DNA of 64,000 nt from Deroplatys truncata. Taxonomy: Eukaryota > Arthropoda > Insecta > Mantodea > Mantidae. The stretch is from assembly GCA_030765065.1 (NCBI GenBank), contig CM060990.1, positions 664,218,618 to 664,282,617 of the forward strand, written 5' to 3'. This document shows positions 21,263-32,539 of the stretch, in pieces. Below the pieces are notes generated by a model that was given only the letters and a program-made list of their open reading frames with translations, searched no databases and was not told the origin of the DNA. The first letter of the stretch is position 1. Every line of letters begins with the position of its first letter. A program made the position numbers and the translations under genes.

Positions 21263-23051
21263 AAATTGCTCTACTAAAGCATGTAGGAATATTTATAAAC
21301 ACCACGTACAAAAAGTTGAAAAGTCGGCACAATTTTGAAAAAATGGTTTATAAGACCCTTAAAATGAAAAAGTTTTTAAACACGCCATAACATGTCAACT
21401 GTAATATTAATCGTTCCTTCTGAATATTAAAGATGATAATTTTCTCTCTGTTCATTTGACTGCCAGAATTTTTTCAGTTAGAGACAAATACCTTCTAAAG
21501 TCACTGTGCGAATCGACGGGTCTGCGGTTCGTATACCGATAGGACCGTCCTCCCTGATTGAAGTTTTTCCAGGGTTTTCCTTAGTCCTCATGACCGGAAA
21601 ATTCCGGAGAGGTACCCTAAATTTAAGCCCGGAATGTTTTCTGCTCAAATTTCTTTTCCTAATTATCATTTCATGTATCATTAGTGTTCACCGCCTGTGG
21701 TGCCTATGAATTAAGAACGGGCGTTAAACACTATTAAAACACACAATGACACTCAGACATTTTTCTAAAACTGCCATTTTTGTATTCAGTGGTCTTCAAA
21801 GCAAATATTTCTGATGATATCTTGGCATCGAAAGCAAAACTGAGCTTTCTTTCCGTTTATTTGGCTGTTAGAACTTTTTAAAGTGGAGACGGATAGCTTC
21901 TGGAGTCACTGTATATTGGTTCGAATCCAACAGAAGTGTTTTAAGTCTGAAAATAGTTGTTCTAAATTTTAAAACAAGGATTTTTTTTAAACATCGATGT
22001 TTAGTGGAGTGTCTCCTGAAATTCGCCCCCAAAGGAAGAAATATTAACTGTTGTACTTAATAAGTTCTACTGAATAGTGCAGAACTGAGAATAAGCAAAA
22101 ATTAATTAAGCTCTAGCTTAAAAATTAACATTTTAACTGACGTTATTCTACTCGCGTCAATGATCTAGGCATCGTTCAATAAATCACCGAAACGTATTTG
22201 TTTTCAGGTTTTGTATCGTACTCTGCTAGAACATTTCCCCCGGTTTCTTTATAGTGATATATTGCTTACCTCTCCTGTCCAATTCCCATTTTGGGTTCCG
22301 TGAGCCTGAAAGTCGCAAAGCTATGTATCGCTTCATCTGATACAACGTTGTTTACATAATTTCTCTTTCTCCCCGAACCTCTTTACTCAACGGCGTGTTC
22401 AATCCGTTTCACTGATGTCTCTCTTCCTCAGACCTGTTTATTTTCCATATTTTATCTTGTTTACCTATACAACGCCTTATTGCTTTGTACCTTTCTCGTT
22501 CCTGAATATAAATAACCACTTTTATTTCGCCGTTCGTTTTAGCCTCTATCATCCGTCTGCATCTCCGACTTTCAATCTCTGCGTTCTGGTTTCGCGTCTT
22601 CATTGCAGGAATTCCATTTCGACGGGCACTCCCCTTAGTTAAATAAATGAAGGTGGTTGTGGAGGGAACCACAGTAAAGCAAGCCAAGTGAAGAGGTTTC
22701 CTTCCTTGCTGCTAGAGGAATATTACGTTAGCTTACTTGCCTATCAATCACTCCGACTGAAGTGCCAGCAACCACTCGGGCCTCTTCTCGTTTACGGGAA
22801 CCCCAAGTGATCTAAGGTCAGTTTCCAGTCTGTATTGCTCCCCTTTCTGCATTTCTATGTACTACCCTCACAGAGAGAATTTAGTAGGTACTTCGAGAAG
22901 TGTAGATACCAATTTCACATTCGTATTCGATATATGTTAATGTTTTTAATGTACAGGAAAATCAACGTACAAAAAACTTCGGAATAGAAAGGCAGTACCA
23001 AAATATGCATTTTTAGGTTAAGAGCATGGCTCACAGATGCAGTGTAATAAC
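21263..23051. other. Mostly unassigned, with a possible SINE at 21490-21715
   Basis: The segment 21490-21715 has a B-box-like tgcggttcgtataccg and a body weakly similar, in reverse, to 42430-42530. The rest has no recognised content. The minus-strand frame at 22409-22687 has no known domain. Confidence 0.35.
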
Positions 23052-23794
23052 TAGAGACAGGCAAAATTTGAGGAAAAACTTACCAAATGATGAAACTTTT
23101 TGCCTAAATATAAAATACGAAGAAAAAATCACAAAATATTGCGAAAAAGTATATATGTATTAATGCCAAAACATCTTTATACTTTAAGGATTTGGAACAG
23201 GTTCACCTCATTAATTTAAAAATACCTTTACAGACTTTTTTCCATATTTAAAAATAAAGCATCTAATGGAATACAACAAATTACATAGGATTTATAGATT
23301 TTAATCATTTTGAAAGCCCTAAACTTAGAAAAAAAATGAGTTACTGGTTGCTTTTTCCTTGCTTAATATAATTACAATCAGCCACTGAAAGAACTGCTTG
23401 CGAAAATAAAACTCTAAAATACAGGGCGTTTAATTTGGGACATGATGTCGCCATAGAGCAAATGCTGGAAAGGGTGGTGTGGGTATTTTCAGAGGATTTC
23501 GTGGAAAGGGTGGCCTGAGTTTTCTAAATGTATTTCACGGAAAACTGCCCGAATAGAATATATATAAAGCTAATGGAAAACATTTTAAAAGCAAAAAATA
23601 GCAAATCTTACAAAATAGGAAGAAATATAAATATTTTCATGTCATATGGAAGTTTTAATAAAATAGTGTGGAATATGACTTTTTTTGGTCACATGTATTG
23701 AATTCTACACACTGTAAAATTTAAAAAATACCTGTTCCGATATTGAAAGCAAGCACGATTTAGAAGATAACATTTTGTATTTTGCATGTCTCTA
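23052..23794 (+). mobile_element. hAT-like MITE, copy 1
   Basis: The termini are inverted: TAGAGACAGGCAAAAT on the left and the complement of ATTTTGCATGTCTCTA on the right. The 743-bp interior consists of AT-rich sequence with recurrent caaaatatgaa-like words and is colinear with 37209-37814 (for example gagttactggttgct and aaactgcccgaatag). The flanks of this copy do not show a clean 8-bp duplication. It is non-coding. Confidence 0.75.
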
Positions 23795-23799
23795 AAAAC

Positions 23800-24052
23800 A
23801 TTAAATTAAATTGAGTTTTATTTATGGACGCTCTTTCAACTGCTGTGGTTCTTAGCGATCCACTCTATATTGGTGTGAAAGTCCGGTAATTTTGCTCAGA
23901 GGCCTCTTTATCAGGCTTGAAGATCTTTTACGTGCCGTAAATCTACGACACGGGACCACCGACTTTACTTCCCTTCCGAAGGAAGCCATGCTAAGGATTT
24001 TTATGCGCGAAAAAATTCATCGCCCTCCGCCGGGTTTGAACTTGCCTGTCTC
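23800..24052 (-). repeat. SINE family F, copy 2 (5' truncated)
   Basis: The minus strand runs from a B-box remnant (gttcaaacccggcggagggc) through the cttccttcggaagggaagt block to a tail ending in caatttaatttaat. The A-box head is missing. Confidence 0.8.
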
Positions 24053-24838
24053 AAATAACATGAGTGCTGCATCAATATAATTTAAATCTGACCTTATGAA
24101 ACATCTTCATTTCCAGTCAAAATGAAATGTAACTCACAGGACAAGTATGTCTATACTGTCTCGACACAATGAGAAACTCCATTACATGCGTGTGCTGTAC
24201 CAGACGAGTCTTCGCTATTACCGTACCGTCCAGTAGACTTCACAACACAAATGCGACATTGAACATCAAACACACCTAGGGACAGTGGCTAGTACTGTAC
24301 AAGACTGCGTTTTAATGACTCATCTAATTACTGCGATATTCATTTTTATTTCTTTTTAGGTTTGTTTACTTTCTCTACTGCTTATCTTTAGTAAGTGGAA
24401 GTATTGCATTCCACTAAAAAATTCGATACCAAGATTTTACCGAAAATGCACGTTTTGAGCCACCCTGAATCCAGAAAAATCGTTTTTAAAAAATCGTTCG
24501 TGTGTATGTGTATATGAACAGCATAATTCAAAAACGAAAAGTGGGTTTAAATACCAGACTTGGTATTTAATTTCTGTATCGTATAAGAATTCTAAACGAA
24601 GATTTAAAACAAAATTCCCCCACCCCAAACTACCATTTACATGGAAAACCTTTGAAATGTTTGATTTTCTCAACTCTTCTCTAACGGCTTTTATTTAAAT
24701 ACCACATATTAAAAATTTACATCTTTCTATTCTTCTTCTTCTATGAATTACCCTCCTTTTTGTAGGACTTACACCCCAAGGAAAGGTAATTTACATGACA
24801 AACAAAATGTATATCTTGAATTTTCTGAGATTAGCTTA

Positions 24839-25957
24839 TGAGGCAGTATTTTTAACACTTAAATGATTTCAGAATAATTATATAATATATAAATTCAATA
24901 ACAGCCCACCTTAAAGCAATATGTGTATGTAACAAGATATAAAAAGTGTATATTACAATCGTTGTATATGTTTATATTATTGTATACATGTGTAATAATG
25001 TTATGTGAATGTATTACGTAATTTAATAATGTAGGAGCTATAAGAATAATAGGTTAAAAGTTGGTAACAAAGAGGTAACAATGAGGTAACCTTGAGACAA
25101 TAATGAATTTGTAAGTTTAATGCTTCTTGATTCTTAGAAGCAATAATGTAATTTTTGTGACAGTTCATAAAATAGCCAACCAACAACAAGAAAAAGCTTT
25201 AGTTAAATGAAGGTATTCTATTGGACTAGGATTAGCCAATCATAAACTAAAATGGAGCAAACTTTACAAATTCAGAAGTCAGTTGGTTGTAAACAGTGTT
25301 CCTAACCGGACGCGAGATGCGTCCTCGAGAAATTTTATACGTATTCGTGTGAGACGAAAATAGTTTTAAGTGTTAAAAAGTGCAAGTAATTAATAAAAAA
25401 ATCTCACAGCTCCCTATATCAGTGAAGTGTTATTTAAATCGTGTCAAACATTAATAAATGAAGTGAAGAAAAACTTAAAATCTGTGTAAACCTACATTCT
25501 TTAGTCGCACTACTCCCTTCTAAGACACTCAGGTCTCTAAATATATATACTGACGCAGCCGAGGCAAACATAAATATATAATATTTAAAGAAACAGTAAA
25601 AATTACAAAGTTAATGCTTTTTTTTAACATTTGGGGCAAAGGCCACCAGAAAGTACATTTGGGGCGAAGGCTACCGGAAACTTTTTAGCATACGTGCGGT
25701 TGCAACTACTTCAAGTTAGGCTCTCCAACAGTCGAAATATAATACACCTTCTTCAAACTGGCTGTCCATACGTAGCAGCAACAAACCCACTTCAAATTGG
25801 CACCCAAAGCGTTGTGCAAACAACGTAAAAATATAATATTAACCATCTTCAAATTTGGCTCCCAAAGCGTGGGGCAAATAACAATACAACTCCACCTAAA
25901 ATAACAACAACTTCAAATTGGCTTCCATACGTGGGGCAGAAGCAACTCCATACTTCA
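24839..25957 (+). mobile_element. Family A solo-LTR-like element, copy 3 (longest)
   Basis: A 1119-bp sense-oriented element with the target duplication CTTA (24835-24838 and 25958-25961), starting TGAGGCAGTATTTTT and ending CATACTTCA. It has CCAAT-type motifs near 25214-25240, a possible TATA at 25335 and AATAAA at 25392 and 25453. Its last 250 bp hold five tandem degenerate primer-binding-site-like units. It is about 180 bp longer than copies 1, 6 and 7 because of these extra units. Confidence 0.88.
25708..25946 (+). repeat. Array of five tRNA-Lys PBS-like units inside an LTR
   Basis: Five spaced units begin with CTTCAA at about 25709, 25751, 25790, 25847 and 25911. The best ones read TTGGCTCCCAAAGCGTGGGG, TTGGCTTCCATACGTGGGGC and TTGGCACCCAAAGCG. 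Each resembles TGGCGCCCAACGTGGGGC, the known complement of the animal tRNA-Lys(CUU) 3' end, and is followed by a CAAATAACAA-like spacer in the clearer units. All lie upstream of the terminal CA and the target duplication, so they are within the LTR-like unit rather than after it. Confidence 0.7.
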
Positions 25958-26629
25958 CTTATGAAGTCCTCTTCATTCAGAACGGATTTTTCATAATCTT
26001 GTATAGCTGATAAATGTTAATAGACGTAAACATGCTACACAAAAAACGTAAATCTCTTTAGAACCACAATTTATTCAAGCAACTTTTTTGTGATATAAGC
26101 CGTTTCCGAGATATTCGTTACTAATGGTTTGAATTGTTCAATATTTTGGCATTGTTTTAAAATCCCTATCGCTATTACCTTTGTATCTATAAGGAAATGT
26201 GTAATGTAACTATTTCTGCAAAGGTTTATTTCAATTAAAATGAAGCAGATAGAAAAATAAATTTTCTTAAGAATGGTTTATATACCAGCTACTAAACGAT
26301 AGAGGGTAGTGAAAGTTAGATGATAATACGCCTATAAAAATGACATAATGTCAACCTTTATAATGCCACAGGAAGTGTATTGGTATCAAAAGTACAAAAA
26401 TCTAGAATTTCATAATCTTGCCATTTCTGGCTAAAATCTCAGTTCCTGAGACCTTTATTACAATAGGTGAGCGGAGGCTACGGGTTCGGCTAGTATAAAC
26501 TCTAAAAAAGGAATAGGTCAGAGGGTAAACAGTAATTGATAAGCTATGAATGCTCAGGAGAAAATCGCAAACTGATTTAAAACATAAGCATAACATAAAT
26601 ATAGAAGCTTGTCTCTTGGAATCCTTTTT

Positions 26630-27183
26630 TGCCTGATTATCGGAGAGGACTAGGCACTGCTCCAGTGAGCATATTGCACCCATTTCCCACAAGGGGTGCC
26701 CTTGTAAGGGAGGAGGATGTGAGAGGAAACACCGGGGCGGCCGGAGCCAGGAGTGACGGCACAGCAATGATAGGGTCCCTGTAATTTCCAGATTGAGACG
26801 CCCCGACTTTCGGACCCCTGCACCACACAGAAGGTCTAACACCCCGCTCCGAAGGGGTTGTCCGTTTACCCCGGCAACCAGCCGAAAGTCGAGGAACGGA
26901 GAAAGTTCCACAGAGAACAACATGTTTCCCTGCCACGCCGCACCGAAACACCATCGTCGACACTTCCTACCCTGAAACGGACCTAACGGGGTGAGGGATT
27001 AATGAAATGATGAATGAAACGAATTGAAGGGATAGAAAATTCGGCGGCTGAAATAAACCACTTCAAGCATTCGCCTGACGACCGGCGAAAAAAACATTTG
27101 GGTCAAAGGGGCGGTTCCCGGGAATCGATTCTTGGACCTCCCGGTTGCGAGTCGCACATTTAACGCGGCGCCACCTCACACGG
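26630..27183 (-). repeat. tRNA-headed SINE (type E3), copy 1
   Basis: The minus strand starts at 27183 (ccgtgtgaggtggcgccgcg), with gactcgcaaccgggaggtcc and a B-box-like atcgattcccg. The body includes gtgtcgacgatggtgtttcg and ggaactttctccgttcctcg. It ends with cctcctcccttacaagggc and a degenerate tail. Long minus-strand frames through it (26402-26923 and 26637-26963) are not related to any protein that I recognise. Confidence 0.85.
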
Positions 27184-28084
27184 TTTCATGTTATTGCATG
27201 CACGCGTTCCCATTGACGTTGAACTAAACATAGCCATAAACTTATAACGTAATGTATAAGTTTGCAAGCTGCAAGCGTTCATGCTTATGCCTGCAACAAG
27301 CATAAGAAACTAACCAATCAGAGAGCGATTCTCATCACGTGATCATGCATCTTTCTTCAGATTTTCCGTCGCCATGTGTTGACTTGCTAACAGCTTTTCT
27401 AAGTAAGATCACAGGCCAGGAAACACTGGAATATCTATAAAAATCGCAGAAAAACGAATTGTTATGATGCAAGGTGCTTTTTTTGTGAGTTTACGTCCCT
27501 TCATCGGGTAAGTAGCTCTTGTTCGTTTTGATGCATATACATCACCGTCTTTGTCGTGTGTACCTTCGGTGGTCGCTTCGCAGGCACCACATTAGCTCAG
27601 CTGTTTCACGTTCTCTTGAGATTGATTGCTATTTATGTTTCCGTTCGAGTTAAGCTCATGTTTAAGCTTTGCGTTAATGTAGGGTTGCCAACTTTTGAAA
27701 AACGAATGGCAGGAAATATTTTATGCACGACATTTTCGGTTTCGCCGTTGAAGATCAAAGTTTGTACGTTACACTATTGATGGGCTATTGGGCAGAGCTC
27801 CCCCTACCTCAAGTTACATTAGTTTATGCTACAAATACACAGTGAAATAAACAAATTAGATTAGATTCACAACTGAATTTTTTATCAATCTAAGTTACAT
27901 TTGCAAAATTGTTTTATCAGTTTACCTTGATTAATTAATTAATTTACCCATATGACATTACTCTGTGGGCTAGTAATATTAAATCAGAAATTATGTAATA
28001 TTTCTCACCGATTTTACCATCTTCAGGAATTTTGACATTTTAAACATTTTAACATTATTATAACTGAGCGCTGTGCTAGGTTTC
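27184..28084. other. Unassigned sequence with CCAAT and CACGTG motifs
   Basis: An accaatcagag CCAAT-type motif lies near 27313, and a palindromic ATCACGTGAT is near 27336. They could be promoter elements, but no convincing exon follows. The frame at 27556-27780 has no recognised domain. Confidence 0.3.
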
Positions 28085-28381
28085 GTTTCCGACTCTCGTA
28101 CTGAGGGTCCGGGGTTCGATTCCCGACTCTGTGGTGGCGATTATAAGTCGGCCCTATCCACGCCTTCACCTTTTGACTTACTCATGTGAAGACTCCCCAA
28201 GGCCCAAAGTGGTTCAGAGTCAACGGTAAAAGCTGTAGGTCCTCTCATTCCATCGCCATCCTCATCATCACCCTACCATCGGAGGTAACGGATTCCGCCC
28301 GTGGATCCTCCACCTCAGAAATGGGTGCAATCATCGCTTGGTGGAATGAGATAACCCTCGCCGAAGATCATGGGCCATATA
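28085..28381 (+). repeat. tRNA-headed SINE of a third kind (family K)
   Basis: The head contains tcgtactgagggtccggggt followed by a B box (GGGTTCGATTCCC), as in tRNA-derived SINEs. The body includes a cctctcattccatcgccatc block. It is interrupted or ended at 28381 by foldback MITE 2. Only one copy was seen in the window, so its limits are uncertain. Confidence 0.5.
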
Positions 28382-28801
28382 CAGGGTGAATCACCTAAAA
28401 CTTGCACCGGAAATATTTCGGAAATGGAAAGTGCTATTGATGTTCAGTTTTCACAGCATTGATTGGTAGTCAGGGGCTCGTACATTTAGCCTATAAACAG
28501 GTTTTAATAATACCGAGAAAGCGTATTTTTTGATCAAACATACAGCTTTTTAAATGGAATAAACAAAGATCATTGACATTATAATTTACCTTAACTATAT
28601 TCTGTTGATGTAACTAGGCATGGTTTCATTTAAAAAATTGTGTGTTTGCTCAAAAAATGCACTTTCTTAGTATTATTAAAATCTGTTTATAGCCTAAATG
28701 TACGAGCCTCTGACTACCAATCAATGCTTTGAAAACTGCACATCAATAGCACTTTCTATTTCCGAAATATTTGTGTTGCAAGTTTTAGGTGATTCACCCT
28801 G
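28382..28801. mobile_element. Foldback MITE 2 (CAGGGTG ends)
   Basis: A 420-bp palindromic element. The left arm starts CAGGGTGAATCACCTAAAAC and the right arm is its near-perfect complement, with about 190 bp per arm. It is flanked by TATA at 28378-28381 and 28802-28805. It shares the first seven bases with foldback MITE 1 but otherwise has a different sequence. It is non-coding. Confidence 0.88.
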
Positions 28802-29039
28802 TATAGAAAACGTTAGAAATGAATTGTTATAGCTGCTAAAAATTCACCATCCAGGATAAAAACATTCGCTAATTATTCGGAGCGCAACACGTAAGATATT
28901 GAGGCTGAGTTATAGACGTTATGACGTCACATAACAGCAGTGTGATCCTCAAACAGCAACTAAAGGTATTGCCAACTGTTAAGGACACGTATTCGCGTAG
29001 TGGATCATTGACTTCTGAAACCTATTTTCGTTTATAATA

Positions 29040-29787
29040 CAGTGTGCGCACAAAGTCCGCATACCCCTACATTAAATTCAAGCTGACGTGTGTAATCGTG
29101 CTGTGTTTTTGTTCCTCAGGTTGGTACGTATTCTCCTGTTATTTCTTGCTATGTTTAACATCCTTGTTTTTGACTTCCATTGTTGACGCTAAGAATCGTG
29201 TGACTGGATTGCTAGTAGAAGGCAATATATTGAAGGAATGGCTGACACAAGCGATTACGTTATTGAGGAACGCTTGGTGGCCGCCGTGTGGGTCCATGAG
29301 CGTGGAAAATCAATGAAAAATGTCATGGATGATTTCGTTTCGCGATTTGAGAAGGCAGTACTGAAAAAGAAGACTTTGTTGGCATGGGAAAAGAAAGCTT
29401 TTACGACAGTCGGTGTTCGCGTTGCGCCGAGAAGTGGAAGACCATCCACCAGGTATGAACCTTCATCAATAATCCAGTTCCTCTTCCGTGGCCTCCAATG
29501 ATCCCTGATCTGGCAACACTAGATAAACTCAGGGGATACATCAAGGAGCAGGTGCGGAACCACTGGTATTCTACAAATGAAGACCTGTAAAATGCGATGT
29601 AATCTTGCTCAAAACGAACATGGCGGCGAATTCAGCTATGCAGAGACCACGGAGAGACACATACGGATGTTTTCGATTCCTGAGATGAAAGGGAAAACCT
29701 TAAAATAAATAATAATGGGTATGCTGACTTAAATATCACATGAGTTTGAATTTAATGTAGAGGTATATGGACTTTGTGCGCAAACTG
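29040..29787 (+). mobile_element. TA-flanked transposon family I, internal deletion derivative
   Basis: A 748-bp element. The ends are inverted repeats of about 45 bp (CAGTGTGCGCACAAAGTCC on the left; the right is the complement of GGACTTTGTGCGCAAACTG). Both are flanked by TA (29038-29039 and 29788-29789). This fits the IS630-Tc1-mariner superfamily. It contains both ends of a transposase gene but lacks most of the catalytic domain. Confidence 0.85.
29238..29683 (+). pseudogene. Transposase remnant: intact HTH domain plus C-terminal tail
   Basis: The first frame (29238-29501) starts at a real ATG and encodes an N-terminal helix-turn-helix of the type found in insect transposases (DUF4817-like), from ERLVAAVWVHERGKS to the linker PRSGRPSTR. 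A second frame holds the C-terminal end: WPPMIPDLATLD with the third catalytic Asp, GYIKEQVRNHWYSTNEDL, and KRTWRRIQLCRDHGETHTD, ending at TGA 29681-29683. This end carries two in-frame stops. The region that would hold the first two catalytic residues is absent. Family matches are from memory of such transposases and should be checked by a profile search. Confidence 0.75.
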
Positions 29788-29811
29788 TAGTATGCAATTT
29801 TAATCTAATTA

Positions 29812-30640
29812 CTCTTATTATCCGAGGGGACTCGGCATCTATCCAGTGAGGATATTGTACTTATGCACCACAAGGGGGCGACCTCGGGAGGGAGGAGGAG
29901 ATTTGAAGACACACCCGGTGGCTGGAACCAGGAGTGACGGCACAGCGATGAAGGTTCCCTATATTTTCCAGATTGAGACCTGGAAATCGGACAGACAGAC
30001 CGGCGACCTCGCCCCAAACAGAAGGTCCAACGCCCCTTTCTGAAGCAGCTGTTTTTATACCGAGGGACGGAGAAAGTTCCACAGAGAGCATCCTTTTCCC
30101 TGCCACGCTGCACTGAAACACCAGCGTCGACACTTCCAAATCTGAAACAGACCAAACGGGTGAAGGATGAATTAAACGATGAATGGAACGCAATGGAAGG
30201 ACAGGAAATTCGTGGGCTGAGAGAAACCGCTCCAGCATTCGCCTGACGGCCCGGGAAAACCCCCGAAAAATTCCATGTGTCAGAGTGGACCTCACGATAG
30301 TGGTTACAATGCTAGCCTGTAGTTCCCGAGGTCGCGGGTTCAAACCCGGCGGAGGGCGATGGATTTTTTTTCGGGCGTAAAAACCCTAAGCTTCCTTCGG
30401 AAGGGAAGTAAAATCGGTGGCCCCGTGTCGTAGATTTACAACACGTAAAAGAATCTCAAGCCTGATAAAGAGGCCTCTGAGCAAAATTACCGGTCTTTCA
30501 CGCCTAATATAGACTGTGACGCCAAGGACCACAGCAGTTAAAGAGCGTCCATAATTAAAAAACTCAATTTACGTAATTTGGGACCTTCCGAATGCGAATC
30601 GCACGCGTTACCGCGGCGCCATATCGCTCTGTGTAGTATA
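29812..30640 (-). repeat. tRNA-headed SINE (type E3), copy 2, split by SINE F
   Basis: The head lies at 30585-30640 (minus strand: gagcgatatggcgccgcggt, then gattcgcattcggaaggtcc), and the body resumes at about 30288 and runs to 29812. It matches the E3 copies at 26.6 and 52.9 kb. The interruption is a sense-oriented SINE F at about 30289-30580. Confidence 0.8.
30289..30580 (+). repeat. SINE family F, copy 3 (inserted in SINE E3)
   Basis: The head has a good A box (GATAGTGGTTACAATG) and B box (GCGGGTTCAAACCCGG). The body has gggcgatggattttttttcg and gaaagaccggtaat in complement, and the tail is actcaatttacgtaatt. Its position within SINE E3 shows that F was active after E3. Confidence 0.85.
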
Positions 30641-31435
30641 TATCTGTATATCTTTTTTTTTTTTTGAATATCGGGAAAATGAATTTACCGCCAATGTACA
30701 AGTGGAAGAGGGAAATGTTTATGAAAACTGGGATTTCCAGCAAAAATCGGGATGGTTGGCTGCCCTGTTGTTACTTAATTTTCATTGTGAATGGTCCCTT
30801 ATCCTGGAGGTTGGTTTGTTTTCTTTTAACCATCTTGTATTATGCCAAGCTTGTACCTGCTGTGAAAGCAAAGCTGTGCTAAAGCTGCACAGGGTTTCTG
30901 GTATCTACCTCGGGGGACAAGCTTGATGGCCTGTGTCGAGCGGGAGACGAAGGTAAAAGCTGGTTGATTTAATGCGACGTGTCACTTGTGAAGCCAACCC
31001 CTGTTTAAACGCAAATGGGGGTGCTTGTCTCCTTGGGTTTTAGAACCTTTACCCCATTCACTAGTGACGCATGAATGAGACAGGGAATCCAGTGTTTCTA
31101 AATTAATTGTGATAATTACACTCAGTAATGAATGTTAGTCTTTTGTTTTACTCTTGAGTGAAAGCGGAAGATACTGCATAATTACTATGTGGTTAATTCA
31201 GATTTGCTTTCCAGAGTTGCCCATCACGTTCTGTTACCCAAGCATATTTTTTATCATAATAGATATTAAAATATGCATGATTTAGTATTTCCTTTAAGGT
31301 GTATGAAGTGGAACCTTGTAAAACACACAATCTGCAGAAATACATGTGAAGAATCCAAAAACAAAATATCTACATTTCTAATGTTTTCAGTTATTCTGGA
31401 AGAAACATCCTTGATTTTATTTGCACAACAGAAAT
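30641..31435. other. Unassigned sequence
   Basis: No gene recognised. Frames of 60-80 codons on both strands at 31266-31515 overlap each other and the start of a family C fragment. Confidence 0.35.
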
Positions 31436-31680
31436 GTGTACACAGATACACACAGAGACCTTTTTCTAAAATACTACTTTGGGTACAGGGGCCTAAAAAC
31501 ATATATTTCTGGTGAAATCTCGACGTTTAACTTTTTGTTGGAACACAATACTTCCCCTACATACTATACGTTGTAGAGAGGTAGAAATGTAGAATAATTA
31601 GTTATTTTAGCATTAGCCGTTTATGATATTGCATTTCCAGCTGTTGGTTTGAAGTTTTCAAAATTTTAAACCTACAATTT
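31436..31680 (-). repeat. Dispersed family C, fragment
   Basis: In complement it reads ctacctctctacaacgtata, ggggaagtattgtgttcc and the tcaccagaaatatatg block, which is the left end of family C as seen at 33.64 kb. Confidence 0.6.
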
Positions 31681-31805
31681 TGAAATATTGTATCCGTTCT
31701 CTTGTTCCTCATCCCATATAAGCAGTATGCCACCTTAATGCTTATGCATTATACTTGCTTTTTGACAGTAGACGGTCGCTACAGCCTCCTATCTGTGTCT
31801 GCATA

Positions 31806-32539
31806 CTGCAGTGCCTTCGTTTTATGCCAAGGCCGCGGATCGCGCGAATACGTACTCCGCAAACAGTCTACTACACTGCGGGGTTTTCCGTTCCGTAACT
31901 CCCGCGTTACTTACGAGTGTTAGTTACATATATTAATGTATACTAATCTTGTTATAAGTGTTGTTGAAAGTGGTGTCCATCTGCGCGAAGACATTCTTGA
32001 TATCCTCGGATGAATTTACCATTCACACACATAAGTTCTTCTTGTGTAATGTTCATAAATTCTGCTTTTATATTCTCCTTAATTTCGTCTATGGTGTGGG
32101 GATTGTTCCTATAAACTTAATTTTTTAGCGTTTAGCGATCCCGTTGCTCTAAATTTATTGACCAAACATCTCACAGAGTCTATACCCGGAACTGGATAAT
32201 CAGGAAATTGCTGCTGAAATTGTCTACACACCTGTCTACATGATTCAGTTTTCACATATGTATCGTACATAAAAATACACTATTCAAGCGTGAATTTGTC
32301 GGCAGGCATTTCCGTGTACTAATAAGAGAATCACATTCCTAAGGAAATCACACACAACACACGTATTGTCGAAACACTTCACAGCACGAAGACAAAGCAA
32401 CGACAGAGACAGCTCACAGCTGATAAACGTACTCTTGACACGTCCTGCACCGCTTCTGTGATGCAGTGTAATACCGAGGTCACTGCCGTCTCGGCCGATA
32501 CGCATATAAGGCGTGTTTTGGCATGAAACGGGGGCACGG
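31806..32539 (-). mobile_element. TA-flanked transposon family H, copy 1, deletion derivative
   Basis: Inverted ends (left CAGTGCCTTCGTTTTATGCC; right complement of GGCATGAAACGGGGGCACGG) flanked by TA. The transposase lies on the minus strand. The copy at 56579-57784 has matching ends. At about 730 bp it is too short for a full element, and the catalytic core is missing. Confidence 0.75.
31952..32309 (-). pseudogene. Family H transposase remnant: HTH plus C-terminal tail
   Basis: The minus strand starts with an ATG at 32309 (MPADKFTLE, then a TAG where the other copy reads EQRVFMYD). It continues through a DUF4817-like helix-turn-helix: YDTYVKTESCRQVCRQFQQQ and PGIDSVRCLVNKFRATGS. About one codon later the frame shifts into an intact C-terminal tail, VYRNNPHTIDEIKENIKAEF to QECLRADGHHFQQHL, which ends at TAA. 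In insect transposases this tail lies after the DDE catalytic domain, which is entirely absent here. Confidence 0.75.

Larger units (their letters stand above)
24345..26330 (+). repeat. Dispersed family C, split by a family A LTR
   Basis: The left part is 24345-24838 and the right part is 25958-26330. It has the palindromic start (actttctctactgcttatct), a short GT tract near 24497-24515, the ggtatttaatttctgtatcg block and a right part starting cttatgaagtcctcttcatt. The LTR lies at the same internal position and in the same orientation as in the copy at 33.6-35.4 kb. Confidence 0.8.

Noticed and set aside
26402-26923. 173-codon open frame on the minus strand
   Set aside because: Most of it runs through the body of SINE E3. 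The translation has no recognisable domain, and the other E3 copies have different, broken frames at the same place.
27290-27780. A host gene promoter and first exon
   Set aside because: CCAAT and CACGTG motifs are present, but they are short and the following frame shows no domain or splice pattern.
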